From: Daucus carota subsp. sativus
Taxonomy: Eukaryota > Streptophyta > Magnoliopsida > Apiales > Apiaceae
DNA: 64,000 nt
Direction: 5' to 3'
NCBI RefSeq assembly: GCF_001625215.2
Contig: NC_030383.2
Span: forward strand, 48,852,380 to 48,916,379
Made by a program: the position numbers and the translations under genes
The notes under the pieces: model-generated
Database searches by the model: none
Seen by the model: only the letters and a program-made list of their open reading frames with translations
Told to the model about the DNA's origin: nothing
In this document: one piece after another, positions 45,299-58,007 of the stretch
How the letters are laid out: each line of letters starts with the position of its first letter
How positions within the stretch are numbered: position 1 is the first letter of the stretch

Positions 45299-48200
45299 AT
45301 GAAACTTTGGGAAATGGGGTTCTCAAGTTTGTTCCTTTTAGTGTCTTTTTCATGGGTTTTCTTTATCTCAACTACCCATCAATTACAAATCTATGAAACC
45401 CAACTTCTTCTTCAGTTGAGGAAGCATTTGGAATACCCAACTCAGTTGCAATCTTGGGAGAATTATAATGCTGATATGTGTGATATGCCTTCAACTTTAC
45501 ATATGAGCATCAAATGCCTGAACAATTCTGTATCTGAGCTCAAAATCATGGGTGATAAGCTTGCTAAGGTCAGTCAGTACCATGGATTTGCTGTTCCGAA
45601 TCATACGTTGTCGTCGAGTTTTTCTATTGATTCTTTTGTAACTACATTGGCAAGGTTAAGTAACTTGAGGTTTTTGAGCTTAGTGTCTTTGGGAATTTGG
45701 GGAGAGCTTCCGGATAAAATTCATAGATTATATTCACTTGAAGTTCTTGATATGAGTTCAAATTTTATGTTTGGTGCTATTCCACCTGCGATAAGTAGAC
45801 TAGTGAATCTTCATACTTTGACATTAGATGGTAACTTTTTCAATGGAAGCTTCCCAGACTGGTTGGATTCGTTATCAAACCTTAGTGCTTTGAGTATTAA
45901 GAACAACAATTTAAAGGGTCCAGTTCCCAACTCAATATCAAGAATCAAGAAACTTACTGGTATTGCATTGTCTCACAATCAGATTTCTGGTAAGTTGCCT
46001 GATTTGAGTTCCTTAACCAATCTCCGTTTATTAGATATGAGGGAAAATCGTTTGGATTCTCAACTACCTTTATTGCCTGGAAGCTTGACAACAGTTCTTC
46101 TGAGCAAAAACCGACTGTCAGGTAACATTCAGGAACAGTTTGGGAAGCTAAATCAGCTTCAGCACCTTGATCTCTCATTTAATTCTCTAAGTGGGACTCC
46201 ACCTACTACATTGTTCTCTTTGTCAAATATCAGTTATCTAAATTTAGCGTCGAATTTGTTGACGGGCTCACTTCCAGACCGACTGAGTTGTGGAGAGGAA
46301 CTTGGGTATGTTGATATTTCTAGTAATAGGTTCACCGGTAGTCTTCCGTCTTGCCTGGCTTCTACGTCAGAAAAGAGAATAGTAACATTTGCTGGAAATT
46401 GCCTTTCTATTAATAATCAGCACCAGAATCCGGAATCATACTGCGCATCAAGTATAGTGAAAGAACAATCAAGTAAAAAAGAAATTGGAGTTTATGTCGG
46501 AGTGGTTGGAGGTACTGTTATTGTAGTAATCTTGGTGCTTAGCTTTCTTGTTTTGAGTCGAAGATATACTTTAAGAGAGGCAATAGTGCAGCATACATTG
46601 CCAAAGATTATGCAGTGTGATACACCATCAGGGATTTCATCTGAAGTTCTTGCAAATGCAAGTAAGTTGTATGTACAAGTTGTGTATTGTTTGATAATTT
46701 TGCAGCTGGCTGGAATTTAAAATGACGTACTTTTCGATTAATATACTTGAATCACATCCTAAAGGATAAGTAAATTGGCTTTTGTCTCTAATGCAGGGAT
46801 TATATCCCAAGCTGCAAAATTAGGAACTCAAGGAACCCAAGTGCAACGGGTCTTTTCTTTGGAAGAGTTAAAAGAAGCAACTGATAACTTCAGTCAGTTG
46901 CTAATACTGGGCGAAGGGTATACCGGAAAGGTATATCTATTTGTTTTTTGATACCCTGGATGCTTCGTTTGATCAAAACTTATCTGTTACTATATGAACT
47001 AAGTGATTCTTATATGTCACACATAATTCAATGCACTACTTAATTAGCACCTAGAAGCAAATGAAACAGGATTTTGTACAATAGACACTTGATCAAGTTG
47101 AGAACTTGACATAAAAATTCCTTAAAAAGCACTAGCACAGAGACGTAACATAGAAGAGAAAGGGATATATTAGAAAAGGACTGTGTGAAGTGATTTCATC
47201 ATGTACAATTTTGCTATAAGCCATTTCTGCTCATTTGTTGTATCTGAAGACAGCTTATACCATTCATGAAATTCATCAAGGACAGACCCAGTAGAATTTA
47301 GATATTGACTACTCTTTCAAACCAAGAACTCCTTATATGTTTCAATGAAAGTTTCTAAAATTATTCACATGTCCTAACTTTCTGTTTTATACATCTTATC
47401 AGCTGTACAAGGGAAGATTAGAGAATGGTACCTACATAGCGATTCGATCTCTACCTTTGTTTAGAAATTATTTAATCCGGAATCTTGAAATTCGACTGAA
47501 TTTGCTCTCCAAGCTTCGGCACCCGCACCTTGTTGAACTTATGGGTTATAGCATTGATAGAGAGGGTCATGATATTCTCACTGCCAGCAGAGTCTTCCTT
47601 GTATATGAATATGTTCCTAATGGAAATTTCCGTTCTCATCTCTCAGGTCAGTTATACAAGATCAACAAAACCTTACAAGTTATCATGCAGAATTGCATGT
47701 TAGTGTGATTGTGTTTTATGCAAGCTCTGATATATTCCTTTTTCTGGTATAACAAGGGACAAAGTTGAATGATATTCTAAGATGTGGAGAAATCAATTAT
47801 TGCGCGATACATATATGACAAACAATAGATGACAATTTTCTTAAATTTAAATTTGTATTTGTATATAGTATTCAATCGCCATGTCTTGAGTATTTCCTTA
47901 ACATTTATCTGAATGAGAAAAGTTTATGTATATAAACTTGCACCATGCTTTTTTACAGAGACAAAATTAATTTCGTAAATAGGTAATTACTTGTGCAAAT
48001 TTTAGTTTCATGAAGCTAGAGTAGGATTTACTAAAAGAGGTGGATATCAATATATGGTTTGGAGAATGGTAAGGTTTATTAGAAGAACAAGTATACAGAT
48101 ATAAGACCTTATACAGCCAAGAAGTCTGGATCAATTAAAATTTTGGAGTTGATAGTAAGGAAAAGTCAGGAGACAAATCGCCAGGCCACACATGATTCAG

Positions 48201-49676
48201 TCCAACTACTTTACCAATTTTGGTCTTTAGACTATCATACGTAATTGATTATAGAGTGCAAAGGCTCCTCTGTATAGTGTAATAGAAGAACATCTCCTAT
48301 ACCAATATTAAGGACATCAATTCTGCAAGTTTTTGTTATTATGATAATAATTTTGTGTTCGAGGGAAATATCATTAACATCGTGCATCAAAATATCTTTA
48401 TATTCATCTTAAATAATACACAAATATCATGTTTGCCAGTAACAATTATATCATAACATATATTGACTTTGATTACACATGAATATTTGTTGTACAGTTA
48501 CATGGTTGTAGACTCTTTCTTAAAGTTCTGCACACTGATAGTTTAGAAGGAATTAACTAAATTACGTAATGAATTTGCAGAAACTTCTCCAGATAAAGCT
48601 CTCAAGTGGTCAGACAGATTAGCAATTTTAATTGGTGTAGCAAAAGCCGTACATTTCTTACATACTGGAGTTAACTTTGCTTCTTTCTATAATCGCTTGA
48701 AGACAAATAATATATTGATTGATGAGCATTTTGTTGCAAAGCTAAGCGATTATGGGGTGTCCATAATCACTGAAGATATTGATAAACTCGAGGTTTATTT
48801 CTCTTATATTCTAAACACTCACTCATTTGAATAGTGTGGTGATATTTTTTTGGTTTTGGGTATCTATGTTGGCGCTAAAGAGGTGTGAATTTTTTCTTTT
48901 GTCATTTTTGCAGGCAAAAGGAGATGGCCCAAAATCCTGGTAATTTATTCTTGCAACCATGCTATCACTAGGGTCCAGAAAGAATTTACATTACTTTACT
49001 GTTTAATTGGACTAATTTTGATAAAGAAAAATGAAAACTCTAACAAATTTCTACTACTGTAACAGCCCAACAATATTGCAAGATATATTTAACTTAATGG
49101 GGTTGCTTTTCGCAGGCACAAGACAACAAAGTTAGACGATGATGTTTATAGTTTTGGATTCATATTGCTCGAGTCACTTGTAGGGCCAATTGTAAGTGGA
49201 AAAGGAGAATCATATTTGCTGAATGAAATGGTGTGCAAATTTTTCTCAACCTGAAGTCTATTTTATTCTTGATGCAGCTCTGCAGTTAGATAATTAATAG
49301 ACACAAGTATTCTTTAGCTGTTTAGCGTTCTCTGCCTCAAGTTACCATTTCACTATATTATGTTCCTCCATCAGTTAAAACCCAAACTATGTGCTGGTTG
49401 TTTTCTTTTAGTTCTCAACATATTCTGATATTGTTTCTTGAAAAGCAGGCATCATTTGGTAGCCAGGATGGACGAAAACGATTAGTGGATCCGCTCGTAT
49501 TAACCACATGCTCAGAAGAGTCATTAAAAATAGTAGTATCCATCACAAACAAATGCATATCTCTTGATTCATCAAGGCGTCCCTCATTTGAGGATGTTCT
49601 TTGGAATTTGCAGTACGCAGCACAAGTCCAGGCCATAGCAGATGCTGATCAGAAGTCGAGTGCATCATCACAGTAG
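45299..49676 (+). CDS. LRR receptor-like protein with inactive kinase domain
   Basis: A 773-residue plasma-membrane receptor-like protein from seven exons: 45299-46661, 46797-46930, 47403-47646, 48581-48792, 48914-48939, 49116-49230 and 49449-49676 (TAG). All are frame-continuous and GT-AG. Signal peptide about 6-30, then about ten LRRs (e.g. LDLSFNSLSGTPPTTLF) to about 375. One TM segment lies at about 398-422 (VYVGVVGGTVIVVILVLSFLVL). The kinase-like domain starts FSLEELKEATDNF. VAIK Lys is replaced (YIAIRSL), HRD is absent (FASFYNRLKTNNILI) and DFG reads LSDYGV, so catalysis is unlikely. It resembles the group containing Arabidopsis At3g03770. The C-terminus RRPSFEDVLWNLQYAAQVQ is typical of that group. 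The start could also be ATG 45314 (MGFSS) or an upstream in-frame ATG at 45227. Confidence 0.93.
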
Positions 49677-50322
49677 TAATTGTAAATGTTAGAGTTATAC
49701 TAGTGTCATACTGAAATAAGTTATTAGGCTAGAGTCCACTGAGTTAGCATGCAAGCCCATCACACAAATTTACATAATGTATGTGATAATTGTTAGTATT
49801 CTTTAGTATAACTAGGTGTTTAACTGAAAATTTTAAGTGAGAACTTTTACTATAGTTTTATCCTTGATATAAAATTTAGGACACATTTTTTGGATCTTAC
49901 TAGGCACCATTTGTTTCGGTCATATGTTTCAGTTCATTTGGCTTCACTTTTGCTTAGACAGAATGAATAAAAAAACTCTGAGTTGCTCGGCTTTAAAATC
50001 TTATTTGACCGATTCTTGCACACATTAATATCAGTGTTGTGAAAAGTGCAAATCGGTTTAAATCGGTTTTTAGCGGTAGAAGAATTTTTTAGCGCTTAAA
50101 CGGTAAAACGGACGTTTAAGCTGGTCAATAAGCGGATTAATAAACTATAGTAATAACTAAGTTGCTAGAAAACGATGTCTGCCTCCTTCAAGAAGGCCGC
50201 AACGATAATTACAAAATATTGGTAATTCAATGTTTAGACAAGACACAGTAGTCCGCAGACCTTGTTAACTACCATGGTCTATACTGCCATATTAGAATGG
50301 ATGCATGAGAGGGTACTTCATT
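49677..50322. other. Convergent 3' flanks
   Basis: 3' UTR of the LRR gene to about 49880. At 50036-50150 a GC-richer block (aaatcggtttaaatcggttttt, gcgcttaaacgg) looks like part of a dispersed repeat. No coding. Confidence 0.35.
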
Positions 50323-51619
50323 TCACCTTCTGATGATGATCTTCGCATATGGAGAATTAGCGAAAAGATGTTCAATGACATGATCAGTAGAACAAGGTTG
50401 CCGCATGTCGAATAGTCCTAGTCCTCGAAGAGAAATAAACTCGAGGTTGCAGAATGCAGGAGGCTCGTATTCATGTAAATCTGAAATCCTACGAAGACCC
50501 TAGAAAATAAAAAAAAACCATGAGATTTTGATTGCAGATTATTTACAGAACATGTGATTAGTAACTTTTAAAAATAAAGCAGATTTATCATCTATTAAAC
50601 CAAATTTAAGTACTTTAATCATTGATTAATTTAGTGTTTAGCATGTGGACATGGCCACAACATATGAAAACCGATGATAATAAATATATAAAAGATACCT
50701 CGATTGTTTCACTTGAAAGTTCGAGCAGCACAGTTTCCCTCACTGCATTCAACATGGAAATAAATCTCTGCGCACCAAATTTAATCCTGTTCCTCTCCCC
50801 AGTTTCAGAGAAATCACCTTTTTTCCTCTGAATATCTATATGCACTCGTTTCATTAAAGGGAATCCATCCCTTGCAGAGAAGCCTGCCGGTACATATTGA
50901 GAACGATAACTCAAGTGTAACAGACTTGGTGCAGAAACAATAAATGAATATATATTCTCCAGGCACAGGGTGAGTTTCTGGAGCTTTGGACAATTTATTG
51001 TAATAATCTTGTCATCGGAAATTAGTCCAGAGTTTTCAGCCAGAGTTAGCTCCTTCAAATTCTCAAACCCCGAAATTATTTTGCCAATTCTAACATTTTT
51101 AAGATACAAAGAAGTTAACGAGGGCAAAGTCCAGTAACTCATTGGACGTACATGTCTGCAGTTCGTCAGATGCAAGGTTATTAAATACGCGGAATTCAGA
51201 CAAGGATAATCATTTAAATCTCCATTCCTGATGCATAAATGTTCAATGCTGTTGCGAGGAAGTGCGTAGTCTAGACAGATATTTAGCATCTTTCTGCTGC
51301 CGAGGCAATCCATTGTAACTTTCGAAAATAGATACTGCTGGTCTCGATTTTTCAGAAAAAACGTAACGAATATTTCATGGTCACCGGATATAAGTGGCTC
51401 AAAGTTGAGACAAGGCAGAGTAGGCCAGAGATTTAGCCATCTTTTTGATAATACCATGGTCTGTACTGCGACTTTGGAATCGACATAGCAGAGAATGTGA
51501 TTTATCAGGTCATTTGATAATTGGCTAATTCTATCTTCAACTTTTTCACCCAGTGCTATGCTGCTTCTTTTGCCTCTTGTTCCAGTACTGCTACTTCTTA
51601 CTTTTCCCCTGCGTCCCAT
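50323..51619 (-). CDS. F-box / LRR (RNI-like) protein
   Basis: A 365-residue protein from two exons, 50699-51619 and 50323-50499 (TGA), joined in phase 0 with GT-AG. The N-terminus is basic (GRRGKVRSSSTGTRGKR). The F-box follows at about residues 28-70 (DRISQLSNDLINHILCYVDSKVAVQTMVLSKRWLNLWPTLPCL). Then come irregular LRRs: IEHLCIRNGD, LITLHLTNC, LPSLTSLYLKNVRIG, FENLKELTLAENSG and CPKLQKLTLCLENI. The second exon (LRRISDLHEYEPPAFCNLEFISLRGLG) ends the repeat region. It is an F-box/FBD/LRR-type SCF adaptor; the substrate is unknown. This is a huge, fast-evolving plant family, so orthology cannot be claimed. Intact. Confidence 0.88.
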
Positions 51620-52188
51620 CTTTTCTTCTTCTAAAACGCTAATGGATTAGTCAGTCTAGTTCTGAGTCGTGCATACATATAATTGATTATACCAATTTTC
51701 ACATTAGTGTGCTGACTTCAATCTATTTATATTAGGTTTAGACATTGTATTCACGTAAACTTGTACATCTTTGTGATAACTTCAATCGAGTAAATTGATT
51801 ATATCATCAAGGAGTTTCCCTATGAGTTTTGTTTTATGGGTTTGAGAAATCAAATTTTTTTCTTTTATTTTCTTTATTATTTATATCATTTCATGTAAAT
51901 CATTAATACAAAATGAAATTAATGACTCAAAAATATATATAAATATTAATTTAATGATATTTTAAATTAATTACGATTAATAACTCATAAATATTATAAT
52001 TCAACCATATTCATTCCACCACTCAACCAAACACCTGATATGAGAAATGATACCTCAAACCCGTACCAGCTTAACCCTATTTCTCATTCTAACCTCATAC
52101 TCTCTCTTCAACCAAACGACCACTAAAATGTTTAGAGATTGTATTGGTAACTTCTGTATATCAATCTAATTATAGCGTATAATTTGTA
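51620..52188. repeat. F-box gene upstream region with MITE-like sequence
   Basis: Promoter side of the F-box gene to about 51830. From there to about 52130 runs an AT-rich unit ending ccaccactcaaccaaacac...ctcaaccaaacgaccac. A similar unit occurs at about 59150-59395 (ttccaccactcaaccaaacac...ctcaaccaaaaacgacc), so a dispersed family is likely. Its left boundaries are not clear. Confidence 0.5.
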
Positions 52189-52896
52189 CTAGACTTTAAC
52201 CCGTGCAAAGCACGGGCGGGTATATAGTTCGTAATTTATTGTTATAATTTAAATTTTAACATCATTTATTAGTATTTTAGTATTAGTGGATTGAATTTTA
52301 ATTAAATTATATTATTCAACTGACTATATTTTCTCCCGATTACTTGAAAAGAGACAAACCCTAATGTGTGTGTATATATATATATCATTATTTTAGTACA
52401 TTTAATCCGAATTTAGTACACGTAAATTTTAAAATAAAAAAATCAGAAAATTCAAATCTTTTCTAAACATAGCCGATCGTGTAATACCTTTGAAAAAATC
52501 GAATTTCAACTTCATTTTGTAATCTTGGTTTTTTTGACAACAATAACTTTTGAGATTAGAGTTCGAAAGGGTTATGTAATGGTCCGTGTTTATATTGAAA
52601 TAAAACACGTTAAAGTTAAAAAGAGTTATATGAAGGTTCTTATTAAAAGAAGATATTCAAAATTGTATATTTATAATTTTATTTATAACATCATTATCAT
52701 TTTTTTAATGAAATATTATATGATAATGGATTGTTATGAGTGTTTTTAGTATTTGAAAATGTTTAACAATATAATACTAATAGACTCCACATTTGTAGAC
52801 TTCTAGTACCAAAAGGAGAGTACCAAACCAAAAAATATAACTAAAACCTTGGATTACAAATTATACCTATGTTGGCTTATTATAGTATAGTATAGA
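52189..52896 (-). mobile_element. Non-autonomous Helitron with canonical ends
   Basis: On the minus strand the 5' end is TCTATACTATACTATAATAA (starting 52896). The 3' end is CTAG (52189-52192), preceded by the hairpin CCCGTGC-TTT-GCACGGG (52200-52216; 7-bp stem, 7 nt before CTAG). The host bases are A before and T after, the A|T target of Helitrons. 708 bp, no Rep/helicase; the open frame at 52525-52749 is AT-rich noise. No TIR or TSD, as expected. Confidence 0.93.
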
Positions 52897-53775
52897 TATA
52901 TTTGTGATTACGGCTAAAATTTTAAATAAGAATTTTATGTTATAGGACCTCGAATTTTTGTCATTGATTTTTCCCATCATATGTGAGTAGGTAATATCGA
53001 TTCAAGACAATAATTTTATTTTGATTGATAAAATAGTTTGTTTGATTAAATTATTACTTTTTTTTGTTGCAAATTTAGGTTTTGGAATGTTTTTTTTAAA
53101 TAATTTAAATCTGTATTGATAAGTTAATATAAGACATACACACTCAATATATAGTTATATATTATTTTTGGGTGGGTTTTTGCTTTCTCAATTTCTATTA
53201 ACTAATAACTTTAGTTTTTGTTTTTGTGATAATTTTCATATTCTGATAATATCCTTGTTATTAATTTAATGATGCTATAATTTTATGCTTTTTTACATAT
53301 TTATTGGATTTAATTGATTTTGTGTAAAAGAAATTTTACTCAGAAATTAGATCCTAAGTCCCTCCCTATTAGACTATAACCGGTCATGAACTCATCAAGT
53401 TTGAGTCCATTGCATACAAGCTGCACAAAAATAATGATTTGAACAGGGTTCAATGTAAGCTACTTACAAAAATGAGTAGGAGTTCAATGTGAACTAGCTA
53501 CCTGCAAGTTCTTCTCTTAAATTCAAACTTACACAAAGATATTTACGATGTTGCATCAATTATTTGTCAGAAATCCGGATCCTCTTGTAGTCTTATATAT
53601 ATATAGGACTTAAAAGATATGGATGAGATATTATAAATTTATAATCATGAAGACAATAATTTGCATATCTGGCAGTGATGTCTTCCACATTTTGTTTATG
53701 ACTTGCTGATAATTATTAAGGCCTGACTGACATGTGAGTCTATACACTTTTAGTGCTGGATTGTTTTATGTACTA
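52897..53775. other. AT-rich spacer, no gene
   Basis: No coding or recognisable element. T-rich runs around 53060-53300. The stretch 53345-53520 is less AT-biased but contains no recognisable frame. Confidence 0.3.
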
Positions 53776-54010
53776 GGGGCCGTTTGACTGAGCTTAAAAT
53801 AAGTACTTCTTACTTAAAGTAAAGAAGTGAAATAGAAGTTAGAAGCAAATTAAGACTTATAAGTGATTAAAGTATTTGGGAAATAAGTAGAAGTAGTGAA
53901 ACAAAAACTAGCATTCCTAGCTTTTTATAGGTGCTTCTTGACTTTTTACACAAACGGTACAAATGAGTGCTTCCAACTTATAAATTGAGAAGCTGGGCAG
54001 TGGGCACCCA
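53776..54010. mobile_element. GGGCCGTTTG-family MITE
   Basis: Left GGGGCCGTTTGACTGAG, right gggcaccc, with ACTA outside both ends. The interior matches the copy at 42355 nearly word for word (taaaataagta-ttctta-ttaaa, acttataagtgattaaag, gaaataagtagaagtag, acacaaacggta). Confidence 0.82.
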
Positions 54011-55952
54011 CTATATTTCAAGCTAACAGAATTCTTCTGCTAGAAGTAGTATTAAGCTTCAAGGTGTACATAATACAGATCAACCCTCAGCAGCTCTTCG
54101 GATATGTGCAGTTGCATTATCACTCAAGTTTAGCTTGGTTCAAGACAAGTCAACTTCCACTTGGATCTTCTAATCACACACCACATTTAGCTCATCTGCT
54201 TAACTACATCATCCGTGACACATTGCATCGAATTTTGATATACATAAGGTCGCAGCCAGTGCACAAGACTCCCCTGTCAAGGTAAGGTCCCTGTGTAACA
54301 TATTTTCCGTAATCACTAAATCCTTTAATATTCTATGAAAATAAAAATAAACAGACTTGACTAGTATCAAGTGGAAGACAGTTGAATGCAGACACACCAC
54401 CTACTTGTACAAACTGCCTGATATTGTAACTACAGCTGTACTAGTGAATTCCAGACAAAGGGACCTTGTCAAGTCCCAGGGTTCAGTCTGTTCCTTCACT
54501 ATACAGTAGTACTTTGAAATTTTATTCTGTTTTTTCTAATTAATTTTTTCACCTGCATTTTTGTAAGATAGTAGTGGCAATCACATGCTGCTACCATGGA
54601 ACCTGCATGTGCACACTCTTAGGATTAACAAAAGAAGATACTTATGGATTTACACACTGAATCTGGAACCTTAAGTTGCAGTCTTTTATTCCAAAATATA
54701 TGCACTTGTCCAGCCATAAGTCCAACTTGGAAGGGCGGTTTATCGTAGATTTATGTGATTTCAGTCAAGGTCGGCAAATTGCAGTAACTTTTGTAACTAA
54801 CTAGGAATTTTTACAGTAATTTATTCCCGAATCCGATGTAATTCATGATACATATTTCTCACTCTAAATGCGATTTTTTTTAAGCTAGCAGCAGTGTTAT
54901 ACTGACTCGTTCGGCTTATCTTATTTTTCTAGAAAAGGGTCATTTATTTCTGAAATATATACTGAGACATGTACTAATTTCTGAAAATAAGTGCTTTATA
55001 TCTGCAAATAAGAAATTTGAACACTTATAAATACTTATTACTAAAAACATTATGTAAATGTGAAAACTTTCTGAAATAAGTCCTTATTTTCATCTGACTG
55101 ACAGAAGTACTAGCAAATTAAGCAGTAATTATTAACCCTTGGCTTTTTCCTAGCTTTTTTGGCATCTCTAAAATTTTCTTCTGCATATAATTTTTGCTTT
55201 GTGATATTGGTGCTTTTCAACCTAGGTTATCGATATGCTATTAGACTATTGAATAGTTTTCTGAGGTTTCATATTCTAGTTTTATTCTATGCATCAACTT
55301 TCCAACACACAAAAGTCTCATCAACTCATAAAATTGATGCAAATCTTTCTTTTCTGTACCCTCCTCCTTATCTCTTTCAATATCAAAATTATCTCCATCT
55401 CCACATTCTTGAAGAATATTGCTGACATGGTCATGCATAAATGCACAGTTCTATATGTTGAATTGTATGTCGATGGCCAATGGTACGCGTCCACGTGTGC
55501 CCCCAACCAGTATTTTGTATGCCTTCAAAATAAAGTTGTGCATAATCATGCCTCAAGTTGCAGAGCACATGAGTTGCATAGATATCAGCATGTGTATTAA
55601 TGTGATGAATGTATGTTTTATTTCTGTGTCATCAGCTCTATTTCATTTCAATATTTAATCATCTCATTCTGTTATCTTAGTGGTGGATGCCTGATTTATA
55701 ATACTAAGAGCTTAAAGTGAAGATTAGTGGCTTATCATACTAAGCTATGGCCTCTTGAATCAGAAACCAAGGCTAGTTGAACAAACTAGAGGTCATCTTT
55801 GTTTGTCTGTGTGTGTTTATATAAAGTTTCAAGTTTGTAACCCCAAGGATCCTGTCCATGACCAGCTATTCCCCTTTGTACAGATCCAAAAATTGTTTTA
55901 CCTTCTCTCTCTTGGTGTGATCTTACTATTTTACTAGCTTTTCCATGAGTTC
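54011..55952. other. Upstream region of LYK-like gene
   Basis: No supported gene. The frames at 54064-54285 and 55159-55658 resemble nothing and overlap on several frames. 54895-55110 contains repeated variants of tttctgaaataagt, reminiscent of a decayed MITE. The last few hundred bases are the presumed promoter and leader of the LysM gene (CT-rich cttctctctcttgg at 55903). Confidence 0.35.
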
Positions 55953-58007
55953 ATGCATATAATTTCAACCATGTTCAATAAGCTCAAACTTAGAGTTTTA
56001 CTACTTTGCTCTATCTTTTTTCTTGCCTTTGCACTTGAAAACAACTTCTTAAATTGTGATACCAATTCCACATATGCTTCTGGCTACCAATGCAATGGAC
56101 TTAATGCACAAAGCCAGTGTCAGACATATGCTATGCTTCGTACCAATTCGTATTTTTCATCCCTTTTCAGTCTCAGCTCTTACATGGGGATTAACCGGTC
56201 TGTTCTTGCTGACGCGAATAACTTCTCTGCTAACGCGGAGTTTCTTGAAAAAGATCGCCCTTTGTTGATCCCCCTTAATTGTAGATGCAAAGGTGGCATT
56301 TTTAGTGCAGAATTCACACACACTACTGTGAAAGGTGAAAGTTTTTATGGTATTTCAGAGGCGCTGGAAGGCCTGACAACTTGTAGAGCCATCAAAGAGA
56401 AGAATCCAAGTGTAAATCCTTGGAATTTAGGAGATAATCACACCTTGGTGATCCCATTGAGATGTGCTTGTCCGTCAAATGTAATTGGACAAAGCACAAA
56501 TCTGTTGTCTTACCCTGTAACTAGAGGGGAAACAGTTTCAAGTTTGGCCTTTAAGTTCAATATTTCAGAAGAAGCTATTATTGCAGCTAATAATAGATCA
56601 GGAGCAGATTTTACGAAGCTGCAAAGCTTAGAGCCTGTGTCAACTCTTCTGCTTCCATTACATGGAAAGCCTGAATTTGGTTCACTAGCAGAACCAAGTC
56701 AGCCAGCTTTGGGTTCTGCAGGAAAAAACATTCCTTGTGTAAATCAACACAAGAGAAAGTCATCGAAAATGTGGAAGATTGGAGCTTACATTGCTGTTAG
56801 TGGAGCGGCGTTTGTAGCATTCATTGCAGCTGCAGCAGGGCTCCTTTTGTTGTATTGGAAAAAGAAGCAACAAATTATGGCGAAGGACGGAGATGTGGAG
56901 CTGCAGCAGCTGAGTCTAAGTGTCCGTACCATCAGCGAAAAAAAAGTCTCCTTTGAAGGGTCCCAAGATACAATTGACGGCCAGGTAATCGAACCAATAC
57001 CACACAAGATGATGATTGAAACATACACACTGGAGGAGATGAAGAAAGCAACCGCGGATTTCAGTACAAGTAATCTTATTGAGGATTCTGTATTTCACGG
57101 GCGTTTGAATGGCAAGAACTTGGCAATAAAGTGCACAAAGACAGAGAATGTTTCAAAGATTGAATTCGGGCTTTTTCATGATGCAGTTCATCATCATCCT
57201 AACATAATTAGGCTCTTCGGAACGTGTGAAACAGAAGGCCCGGATTCATTTATAGTCTCTGAGTATGCTAGAAATGGTTCTTTAAAAGACTGGCTTCATG
57301 GTGGTTTAGCTATGAAGAGCCAGTTCATTTCATCCTGCTACTGTTTCTTGACATGGAATCAAAGGCTAAGGATCTGCCTAGACGTGGCTACCGCTTTACA
57401 GTACATGCACCAGATAATGAATCCTTCTTACCTGCACAGAAATATAAAGAGCCGAAACATCTTTATTGATGAGGAATTCAATGCCAAGGTTGGGAATTTC
57501 GGGATGGCTGAATGTGCTGAAAATGACACAAGTGATCAGAATCAAGTATCTTGCTCCAGCCATTCCTCGTCATGGACTAGAGGGTACTTGGCACCTGAGC
57601 TCCTCCACCAGTGCCTGCCTTCTCCGAGCACTGACATATTTGCATTCGGGGTGGTTCTGCTTGAGATTTTATCAGGCCAGCCTCCTGTCACCAGAGGAAC
57701 TGAAAAAGGAGAGGGGACTATCTTGCTGTCAGATAAAATCAACTTCATTCTCCAGTCAGAAAATGCAGACGAATTGAGGGGGTGGATGGACAACGTTTTA
57801 GATGAGAATTATTCATTTGATCAGGCTGTGACATTAGCCAATCTTGCGAGGGCTTGCGTGGAGGAAGACTCTTGTATGAGACCTAATGCTGGAGAAATCG
57901 TCGAAAAGTTATCAAGATTGGTTGAAGAATTACCAGCAGGAGAGAGTTTCACAATCTGTGAAAGCTCTTGCAAGCCTCTTGTAAAGGCTTCTGGAAGTAA
58001 TATGTGA
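55953..58007 (+). CDS. LYK4: LysM receptor-like pseudokinase (LYK4/LYK5 type)
   Basis: A 684-residue, single-exon receptor-like protein at the plasma membrane. The family senses chitin or lipo-chitooligosaccharides with CERK1-type partners. Signal peptide about 10-28, then three LysM modules with CxC spacers (LNCRCKGG, LRCACPSN) and a first Cys at 35. TM about 275-300 (IGAYIAVSGAAFVAFIAAAAGLLLLYW). The kinase-like domain starts at TYTLEEMKKATADFS (about 357). The Gly loop is missing (IEDSVFHGRLNG). The VAIK Lys is kept (LAIKCTK). HRD is HRN (YLHRNIKSRNIF, about 494) and DFG is GNFGM (about 513), so it is probably catalytically dead, as in LYK4/5. Intronless structure also fits LYK4/5. Start 55953 chosen; ATG 55971 is equally plausible. 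LYK4 versus LYK5 is not settled. Confidence 0.9.
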   Translation: MHIISTMFNKLKLRVLLLCSIFFLAFALENNFLNCDTNSTYASGYQCNGLNAQSQCQTYAMLRTNSYFSSLFSLSSYMGINRSVLADANNFSANAEFLEKDRPLLIPLNCRCKGGIFSAEFTHTTVKGESFYGISEALEGLTTCRAIKEKNPSVNPWNLGDNHTLVIPLRCACPSNVIGQSTNLLSYPVTRGETVSSLAFKFNISEEAIIAANNRSGADFTKLQSLEPVSTLLLPLHGKPEFGSLAEPSQPALGSAGKNIPCVNQHKRKSSKMWKIGAYIAVSGAAFVAFIAAAAGLLLLYWKKKQQIMAKDGDVELQQLSLSVRTISEKKVSFEGSQDTIDGQVIEPIPHKMMIETYTLEEMKKATADFSTSNLIEDSVFHGRLNGKNLAIKCTKTENVSKIEFGLFHDAVHHHPNIIRLFGTCETEGPDSFIVSEYARNGSLKDWLHGGLAMKSQFISSCYCFLTWNQRLRICLDVATALQYMHQIMNPSYLHRNIKSRNIFIDEEFNAKVGNFGMAECAENDTSDQNQVSCSSHSSSWTRGYLAPELLHQCLPSPSTDIFAFGVVLLEILSGQPPVTRGTEKGEGTILLSDKINFILQSENADELRGWMDNVLDENYSFDQAVTLANLARACVEEDSCMRPNAGEIVEKLSRLVEELPAGESFTICESSCKPLVKASGSNM

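Noticed and set aside
52525-52749. 74-codon frame inside the Helitron
   Set aside because: AT-rich Lys/Ile/Tyr composition, no Rep or helicase motif.
54064-54285. 73-codon frame upstream of the LYK gene
   Set aside because: No recognisable domain or splice context; overlapping frames on the other strand are equally open.
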